Source: Flavobacterium piscis
Lineage (GTDB): Bacteria; Bacteroidota; Bacteroidia; Flavobacteriales; Flavobacteriaceae
Reading direction: 5' to 3'
Assembly (NCBI RefSeq): GCF_001686925.1
Contig: NZ_LVEN01000002.1
Span: 186,001-250,000 of the forward strand
Length of the DNA stretch: 64,000 nucleotides
Shown: positions 58,890 through 64,000 of the stretch, piece by piece
Numbering within the stretch: position 1 is the stretch's first letter
Layout: every line of letters begins with the position of its first letter
The notes under the pieces: generated by a model
Databases searched by the model: none
What the model was told of the DNA's origin: nothing
What the model saw: the letters and a program-made list of their open reading frames with translations, nothing else
Made by a program: the position numbers and the translations under genes

Positions 58890-59813
58890 TTATTCTGTAA
58901 TTATTTGCTTCGTTTTAAGTGATTTTGATATTGGAGCTCCAGCCAAAATTAAAAAAAATAGTGACCAGTTTTTAGGTTTAAAAATGCTGCTAAAAAAATA
59001 TTTAAAAACTAGAAAGTGCAAAACAATTTTATATCCAAAAAAGCTATAATGTTTACGGATAATATAAAGTAACGAAATTTTTAATTCTTTTTTTATTGCC
59101 AATGATTTTTCAGTACTCGCTCCGTGAAAATGGATAAATTCTGCTTCAGGAATTAAATAAGCAAACTTTAATTTATTAGCTAATCGAATGCACAAATCAG
59201 TTTCTTCATAATAGAGAAAAATGTTTGTATCAAAGCCTCCTGCATCATAAAAATCTCTACCTCTAAGAAACATAAAACTACCTGGGATAAAATTTACTTG
59301 TATTGGCTGTCTATACTTTTTTTTTCGTTTTGGGTATTTTTTTGGATTAATTATTTCTAAGAAATTTCTTCCTAAAATTTCTCTCATTGGAGATGCGAAA
59401 TGATCTAAAGAGGCTAAAAAATCACCATTCTCTTTATATGCCTGAGCACCCGCAATACCAATATTGGCGTTGCTCTCTAAAGCATTTTTAAGAATTAATA
59501 AACAATCGTTTTTAAATAATGTATCGTTGTTAATAAACGCTAAATATTTAGCATTAGCGAATTGAATTCCAAACATGTTTCCAGCGCCAAAACCTGTATT
59601 AATGCGATTTCTATGAAGTTCCAAATTAGAGAAACCTATCTGTTCACAAAACAATTTAAGCTTCAAATAATCTTCTTGTTTAGAGCAATTATCAGTTATA
59701 ATTATTTGATAATTAATGCTTTTTGAAGTTTTTTCAATGATAGAACGAATACAATTGATGCTGTGGTCGCTAGAATTATAATTGATTAAAATTATGGCTA
59801 TGTCAAACATCAT
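58890..59813 (-). CDS. Glycosyltransferase family 2 (rhamnosyltransferase-like)
   Basis: A 307-residue GT2 of the WbbL/rhamnosyltransferase group. Motifs are ILINYNSSDHSINCI, FGAGNMFGIQFA, the DxD-type LAFINNDTLF (about 91-100) and IPGSFMFLRGRDFYDAGGFD followed by LYYEETDLCIR. The C-terminal 60 residues contain a hydrophobic segment. It begins inside the last codons of the upstream GT2 gene, and the tsaC pseudogene starts 2 bases after its stop, the same spacing style as neuD-tsaC. ATG ATG gives two possible starts. Confidence 0.88.
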   Translation of the reverse strand: MMFDIAIILINYNSSDHSINCIRSIIEKTSKSINYQIIITDNCSKQEDYLKLKLFCEQIGFSNLELHRNRINTGFGAGNMFGIQFANAKYLAFINNDTLFKNDCLLILKNALESNANIGIAGAQAYKENGDFLASLDHFASPMREILGRNFLEIINPKKYPKRKKKYRQPIQVNFIPGSFMFLRGRDFYDAGGFDTNIFLYYEETDLCIRLANKLKFAYLIPEAEFIHFHGASTEKSLAIKKELKISLLYIIRKHYSFFGYKIVLHFLVFKYFFSSIFKPKNWSLFFLILAGAPISKSLKTKQIITE

Positions 59814-60604
59814 AAATATTGATTAATTCCTTTTTCTATAAAAGTAAGTTTCTTTTCGATAGTTTGCCTTTCAATTTCATTATTGATTTCGAGATGGCTT
59901 TTAGATTGTTCATTATGGTAAATATGATAAGCTATTCCAGAATATTTCAATCTTTTTCCTTTAATTCCAATATTATGCAGTCTTTGAATCATTTCAGAAT
60001 CATCAATTCCCCAACCTACTAAACCTTCATTAAAACCATTAACTTTGATAAAATCTTCTTTCCAGAAAGACATATTACAACCTCTGAGTTTCCGCGAACG
60101 CTTATCAATACTTTTTGCAAAATTCATTAAAAAGGGTATTCGGATAGTTCGGCCTCTTTTCTTAATTCCTTTAGAAAACACACTGAAATTAATATTTTTT
60201 TTTGAAAATAAGTCAGGCAATAATTTCTTTTGAATATTTACACGTGAACCAAACAAATAATGTCCTTTTTGAGCAAAAGTTAAATGATCTTCAATAAAGT
60301 GTTTATTCATGATAATGTCACCATCAATCTCAATAATGTAGTCATATTTTGCAACAGCAATTGCTTTATTCATAATACTTGGCTTTCTGTTTTTTATATC
60401 TTCATGCCAAATATGAATTAAGGGAATTGGAAATGTTTTTTGAAATGTTTTTATCAATTTTTCAGTGTCATCTCTTGATCCATCATCAGCAATTATAACC
60501 TCATTAGGTAAAACAGTCTGATTTAATATGCTTAAAAGCAATAATTCTAAGGCTATTGGCCAATTATATGTAGGAGTTACTAATGTGCAGTTAGTATAGG
60601 ACAT
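59810..60604 (-). CDS. Glycosyltransferase family 2
   Basis: A 264-residue GT-A-fold transferase with VTPTYNWPIALELLLLSILN, VIIADDGSRDDTEK (about 34-47), DYIIEIDGDIIM (DxD type, about 90-101) and the galactosyltransferase-like LRGCNMSFWKEDFIKVNGFN plus WGIDDSEMIQRL. This second part is typical of chondroitin-polymerase-like or LPS galactosyltransferases. It starts the glycosyltransferase chain on the minus strand and overlaps the next gene by 4 bases. It diverges from the LPS-kinase-like gene. Confidence 0.88.
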   Translation of the reverse strand: MSYTNCTLVTPTYNWPIALELLLLSILNQTVLPNEVIIADDGSRDDTEKLIKTFQKTFPIPLIHIWHEDIKNRKPSIMNKAIAVAKYDYIIEIDGDIIMNKHFIEDHLTFAQKGHYLFGSRVNIQKKLLPDLFSKKNINFSVFSKGIKKRGRTIRIPFLMNFAKSIDKRSRKLRGCNMSFWKEDFIKVNGFNEGLVGWGIDDSEMIQRLHNIGIKGKRLKYSGIAYHIYHNEQSKSHLEINNEIERQTIEKKLTFIEKGINQYL

Positions 60605-60639
60605 GAAAATAAAATTTTGAGTAAAAATACATTAAAAAT

Positions 60640-60669
60640 TTGAAGTCTAAAATTGTATGTGTAATTTTG
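60640..60669 (+). promoter_or_regulatory. Promoter of the LPS-kinase-like gene
   Basis: TTG (60640-60642), 19 bases, then TAATTTTG (60662-60669) matches the Bacteroidota consensus exactly. The predicted start near 60673 makes the ATG at 60690, not 60657, the translation start. Confidence 0.55.
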
Positions 60670-60689
60670 TTGATCAAAAAAAGCTACTA

Positions 60690-61457
60690 ATGAATTTTAA
60701 AGTAAATCCTCTTTTCGAAAATAATACTCCTTTAATCCTGAATACAATTAAAATATTTAATTCTTCGGGTGAACTTTTTGGGAATGGAGATCGCAATAAA
60801 ATAAAATTGTTTGATTTAGATGGAAAAACCATCAATATTAAATCCTTTAAAATTCCGAATATAGTAAACAAAATAGCATATCGTTATTTTAGAAAATCAA
60901 AAGCAAAACGCTCTTTTGAATATGCCATGATTTTATTAGAAAAAGGAATTGGAACTCCTCACCCAATTGCATTTCTTGAAAATTTTAATATCGTGGGTTT
61001 AAAAGACAGTTATTATGCAAGCGAACATTTGGTAACTGAATTGACTTATAGAGAGTTGGTTGAAATTCCGGCTTATCCTGATAACGATCTTATTTTAAGA
61101 CAGTTTACAAAATTCACTTTCGACCTTCACGAAAAAGGAGTAGAGTTTTTAGATCATTCTCCCGGAAATACATTGATTAAGAAGAATGAAAACAATACAT
61201 ATAGTTTCTTTTTGGTCGATTTAAACCGAATGAATTTTCACGAAAATATGAGTTTTGAGCAGCGTATGAATAACTTTAGCCGCTTAACGCCTAAAAAAGA
61301 AATGATTGCTGTAATGAGCAACGAATATTCAAAGTTCTATAAACAAAAAACTGAAGCTGAAATTTTTGAAAAGATGTGGCAGGCCACTACTCATTTTCAG
61401 GAAGAATTTGCCCGAAAGAAAAGATTGAAAAAGAAGCTTAAGTTTTGGAAATCGTAG
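60690..61457 (+). CDS. Lipopolysaccharide kinase (InaA/WaaP-like)
   Basis: A 255-residue protein-kinase-like enzyme. The catalytic loop is FLDHSPGNTLI (D155, N160), followed by a DFG-equivalent VDLNRM (D177). HEKGVEFLDHSPGN is typical of the InaA/WaaP/Kdo kinase group that phosphorylates LPS inner-core sugars. The C-terminus is very basic (KKRLKKKLKFWKS), suggesting membrane contact. It is the only plus-strand gene in this glycan locus; its last 20 bases overlap the convergent WaaE-like gene. The start follows the promoter at 60640-60669. Confidence 0.85.
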   Translation: MNFKVNPLFENNTPLILNTIKIFNSSGELFGNGDRNKIKLFDLDGKTINIKSFKIPNIVNKIAYRYFRKSKAKRSFEYAMILLEKGIGTPHPIAFLENFNIVGLKDSYYASEHLVTELTYRELVEIPAYPDNDLILRQFTKFTFDLHEKGVEFLDHSPGNTLIKKNENNTYSFFLVDLNRMNFHENMSFEQRMNNFSRLTPKKEMIAVMSNEYSKFYKQKTEAEIFEKMWQATTHFQEEFARKKRLKKKLKFWKS

Positions 61458-62223
61458 TTTTTGATCTTAATTTTTTAAGTTGCTGAAAACGTACTGAAAC
61501 GCTCAAAGCATTTAAGTAACAAATAATAAGACCTTTTTTTCCGTCCAAAATTCCTAAGCGAATGATATATTGGTTCAGAAATTGATAAACTGGTCGTATG
61601 TAAAAATGGAAAAATTGGGGTTTCGTTTTTTTTGCTAATTCTTCCTGCGCTTTTAATTGCCCATAAAGAATCATTTTTTGTTTATAATCAGCATAACCGG
61701 CATAAGAATAATGTATTAATTTGTTCTTTAATTTTCCGATGGATCCGTTTACGATTAATTTTTCGTGTACAATTTTTTCATAATTATAATACGCCTCTTC
61801 TTTTTTAAACAGACGGATGATTTTATCTGTTTGCCAGCCGCTAAAACGCAATTTTTTATTTTGGAACATAAAAGTTCTATACATAAAATAGGCTGAAGCA
61901 CTATTTTGCTCATTAATAATAGTATTGATTTCCTTTTTAAGGTCAGCTGTAAGTCTTTCATCAGCATCAATAAAGAGAATCCATGAATTTGTTGCTAAAC
62001 TTAACGCATAGTTGCGTTGAGAAGCAAAGTCATCAAAAAATCGTTGAGCAACTTTTACATTTTTAAAAGAGGAAGCTATTTCAAAAGTAGCATCTGAACT
62101 AAAAGAATCCACGACAATAATTTCATCGGCGAAAGCCAAATGATCAAGAACAGCTTTTATATTGTGCTCTTCATTATAAGTAATAACCAATGCTGTTAAA
62201 GCTTGTTTTTTAAACAAAGTCAT
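61438..62223 (-). CDS. Glycosyltransferase family 2 (WaaE/KdtX-like)
   Basis: A 261-residue GT2 of the LPS-core WaaE type. Segments are LTALVITYNEEHNIKAVL, IIVVDSFSSDATFEIA, FDDFASQRNYALSLA and the DxD-type WILFIDADER (about 81-90), then WQTDKIIRLFKKEE and HEKLIV. Enzymes of this type add glucose or related sugars to inner-core heptose or Kdo. Its start overlaps the heptosyltransferase-like stop by one base, so the two form an LPS-core pair, and its 3' end overlaps the kinase gene. Confidence 0.88.
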   Translation of the reverse strand: MTLFKKQALTALVITYNEEHNIKAVLDHLAFADEIIVVDSFSSDATFEIASSFKNVKVAQRFFDDFASQRNYALSLATNSWILFIDADERLTADLKKEINTIINEQNSASAYFMYRTFMFQNKKLRFSGWQTDKIIRLFKKEEAYYNYEKIVHEKLIVNGSIGKLKNKLIHYSYAGYADYKQKMILYGQLKAQEELAKKTKPQFFHFYIRPVYQFLNQYIIRLGILDGKKGLIICYLNALSVSVRFQQLKKLRSKTTISKT

Positions 62224-63296
62224 TAGATCGAATTGCTTAAATTTTGATTTAAAAACGATTCGATTTGAGCTGTAAAATATTCAGGCTTAAATTCTTTATA
62301 TAATGACAAAGATTCATTTTTAAGCATTTTTTCAGTCTTTTGATCAAATAAATCGGCGCGATAATCTTTTAAATGTACAGATAGATGATGAATTCCGTCT
62401 TCAAAAGTTGCCCAGATTCTTTTTTCTATCCAAGGAGAAAAAATAATAAATGATGGTTTTTGCAGTGCTTTTGCCATATTTATAGCACCGCCATCATTTC
62501 CTATAATGAGATCGCATTGATTCATAATAGCAATAAACGAACGAAGATCATCGCCCAGTAAATCAAAATATATTTTTTCCTGAGTTGAAGGTTTACACGC
62601 ATTAAAAACCGTTTTGGCATCTTCTAACTGCTTTGGGAAATAATTAAAAAGAATATTTACATTGGCGTTATCCGCAATATAATCAACCACTTTAGACATG
62701 AATTCTAAAGGATATGTTTTTAATTTTTCGCTTCCTAAAAGACTAATCATGATTGTTTTGCGGTCCTTTTGAATATTATGCTTCTCAAAAAGAGCAATTG
62801 CTTCCTGATTTTCTTTTTCAGAAACAAACAATTTAGGAATTGGATCAATTTTTATTTTTAAATCCAAAGGTTCTAATAAAGAAAGACGTCTTTCTATTGC
62901 CAAACCTAAATTAGTTTTAGGAAGAGCTTCAAACGGAACATTATCAGTATAAAGGAAGTTTCTGCCTGGCTTTTTATAGGAGATTTTTTGTTTGGCATTA
63001 CTTAATAGTACCAAAATCCAGCTTTCTAATTTTGAATAGGCATCAATTAATAAGTCATACTTTTCTTTTCGAATCTGAATTCCAAGCTTAAGTAGCTCTT
63101 TTTTACTTTTCCGATGCTTTTCTTCAAACAAAATAATATTGTCAATACTTGTGTTGCCTTCTAAAACCGGAGTTGTCGAAGCATAAACCAAATAATCTAT
63201 CTGAGCATCAGGATATGCAGTACGCAAATTATTGCATATAATACTGCTAATCAAAACATCGCCAATCATTTTTTGTTGAATTACAAGTATCTTCAT
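62223..63296 (-). CDS. Glycosyltransferase family 9 (heptosyltransferase-like)
   Basis: A 357-residue GT-B transferase of family 9. The N-terminal MKILVIQQKMIGDVLISSII and the C-terminal QCDLIIGNDGGAINMAKAL (about 257-275) are characteristic, the latter corresponding to the ADP-heptose-binding region. It probably transfers a heptose or heptose-like sugar to the LPS inner core, although many Bacteroidota lack heptose and the family then uses other donors. It heads a two-gene unit with the WaaE-like gene. Confidence 0.88.
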   Translation of the reverse strand: MKILVIQQKMIGDVLISSIICNNLRTAYPDAQIDYLVYASTTPVLEGNTSIDNIILFEEKHRKSKKELLKLGIQIRKEKYDLLIDAYSKLESWILVLLSNAKQKISYKKPGRNFLYTDNVPFEALPKTNLGLAIERRLSLLEPLDLKIKIDPIPKLFVSEKENQEAIALFEKHNIQKDRKTIMISLLGSEKLKTYPLEFMSKVVDYIADNANVNILFNYFPKQLEDAKTVFNACKPSTQEKIYFDLLGDDLRSFIAIMNQCDLIIGNDGGAINMAKALQKPSFIIFSPWIEKRIWATFEDGIHHLSVHLKDYRADLFDQKTEKMLKNESLSLYKEFKPEYFTAQIESFLNQNLSNSI

Positions 63297-63340
63297 ATAG
63301 AAAGCTTAATCTTATTTAGAGTCTACAAATTGAAGCAAAA

Positions 63341-63381
63341 AAAATCCAAATTCCAATCTTATCAATTGGAATTTGGATTTT
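63341..63381 (-). terminator. Terminator of dapD
   Basis: A 17-base-pair perfect stem (63341-63357 with 63365-63381) has a 7-base loop. On the minus strand it is followed by an eight-base T run. It lies 20 bases after the dapD stop. Confidence 0.85.
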
Positions 63382-63401
63382 AATATATTGTAATCTAAAA
63401 T

Positions 63402-64000
63402 TTAAACTGCAACGTCGTATTCGCGAAGTGCATTATTTAATGATGTTTTTAAATCTGTAGATGGTTTACGTGTACCAATAATCAGGGCACATGGTACCTG
63501 AAATTCACCGGCAGCGAATTTTTTAGTATAACTTCCAGGAATTACAACTGAACGTGCAGGAACAAAACCTTTCATTTCAACAGGCTCATCTCCGGTAACA
63601 TCGATAATTTTTGTAGAAGCAGTCAAACAAACGTTAGCACCAAGAACAGCCTCTTTACCTACGTGCACACCTTCAACAACAATGCAACGAGAACCAATAA
63701 ATGCACCATCTTCAATAATTACAGGAGCAGCTTGTAGGGGTTCTAAAACACCACCAATACCAACACCACCGCTTAAGTGTACATTTTTACCAATTTGAGC
63801 ACAGCTACCAACAGTTGCCCAGGTGTCAACCATAGTTCCTTCGTCAACATATGCACCAATGTTTACATAACTTGGCATCAAAATAACACCACTTGATATA
63901 TAAGCTCCGTAACGTGCGACCGCATTTGGTACCACACGAATTCCTTTTTCAGCATAACCTCTTTTTAGTAACATTTTATCGTGATATTCAAAAATACCAG
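63402..64000 (-). CDS. dapD: 2,3,4,5-tetrahydropyridine-2,6-dicarboxylate N-succinyltransferase, C-terminal part
   Basis: The frame is open to the right edge, giving about 199 C-terminal residues ([19 protein letters not shown]... ALREYDVAV). They form the left-handed beta-helix of DapD with the signature [38 protein letters not shown] and [16 protein letters not shown], and a C-terminal domain. The enzyme succinylates tetrahydrodipicolinate in the lysine/diaminopimelate pathway. The N-terminal domain (about 70 residues) lies outside the window. A strong terminator follows the stop. Confidence 0.95.
   Translation of the reverse strand, partial: GIFEYHDKMLLKRGYAEKGIRVVPNAVARYGAYISSGVILMPSYVNIGAYVDEGTMVDTWATVGSCAQIGKNVHLSGGVGIGGVLEPLQAAPVIIEDGAFIGSRCIVVEGVHVGKEAVLGANVCLTASTKIIDVTGDEPVEMKGFVPARSVVIPGSYTKKFAAGEFQVPCALIIGTRKPSTDLKTSLNNALREYDVAV

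Noticed and set aside
51762..63296. Genomic island with integrase or transposase
   Set aside because: The glycan locus has a tsaC scar but no integrase, transposase, tRNA gene or direct-repeat ends that I could see; homologous recombination fits better.
1..64000. tRNA, rRNA or riboswitch
   Set aside because: Reading by eye showed no T-loop/anticodon pattern, rRNA core motif or recognisable riboswitch; tRNAscan-SE and Infernal would be decisive.

Overview
The window looks like chromosomal DNA of a Flavobacterium-type member of the Bacteroidota. The evidence is A+T-rich sequence, TAnnTTTG-type promoter elements with few clear Shine-Dalgarno sites, a SusC-style TonB receptor with a carboxypeptidase-like N-terminal domain, several families known mainly from flavobacteria (DUF6048, DUF6095, DUF6146, DUF6452, DUF6787, TIGR02757), and many flavobacterial-style intergenic inverted repeats. 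I saw no rRNA, tRNA, CRISPR array, intact insertion sequence, prophage or origin.

Layout. 0-5.4 kb: an edge-truncated membrane protein, then an ABC ATPase / polytopic membrane protein / TIGR02757 operon; the ATPase carries an unusual membrane hairpin inside its nucleotide-binding domain. 5.6-10.6 kb: serine biosynthesis (serA, serC), a LuxC-like acyl-CoA reductase and a divergent ferredoxin. 10.8-15 kb: a secreted protein and a TonB-dependent receptor, convergent on a shared terminator. 15-27 kb: ychF, DUF2459 protein, YihY, FMN reductase, transglutaminase, pncB, and the topoisomerase IV pair parE/parC with a lipoprotein gene between them. 27.3-28 kb: a decayed C-terminal fragment of a ClpV/TssH type VI secretion ATPase. 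28-36 kb: DnaQ exonuclease plus cNMP/CBS/DUF294 protein, TerC, small lipoprotein and membrane genes, pentapeptide protein, murQ and a ZIP transporter. 36-51.7 kb: RNA and other methyltransferases (including rlmD with DUF6452/DUF6048), a racemase, an orphan histidine kinase, an aldo/keto reductase, cysteine synthesis (epsC-cysM), a Smr protein and a cysteine desulfurase.

51.7-63.3 kb is a surface-glycan locus: tsaC, a NeuD-type acetyltransferase and DegT aminotransferase (probably an acylated amino sugar), six or seven glycosyltransferases, an LPS-kinase-like protein, a WaaE-like glycosyltransferase and a heptosyltransferase-like GT9. A second, broken tsaC copy lies inside this locus, 6.2 kb from the intact one and in the same position directly behind a glycan gene. 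This suggests that a glycan cassette was inserted or exchanged using tsaC as the joint. The window ends inside dapD.

The most interesting signals are the membrane hairpin in the LolD-like ATPase, the tsaC duplication scar with an unidentified in-frame tail, the TssH fossil, and intergenic tracts built on a degenerate 8-base period (CTTAGnAn, or its complement) that often form inverted arms.
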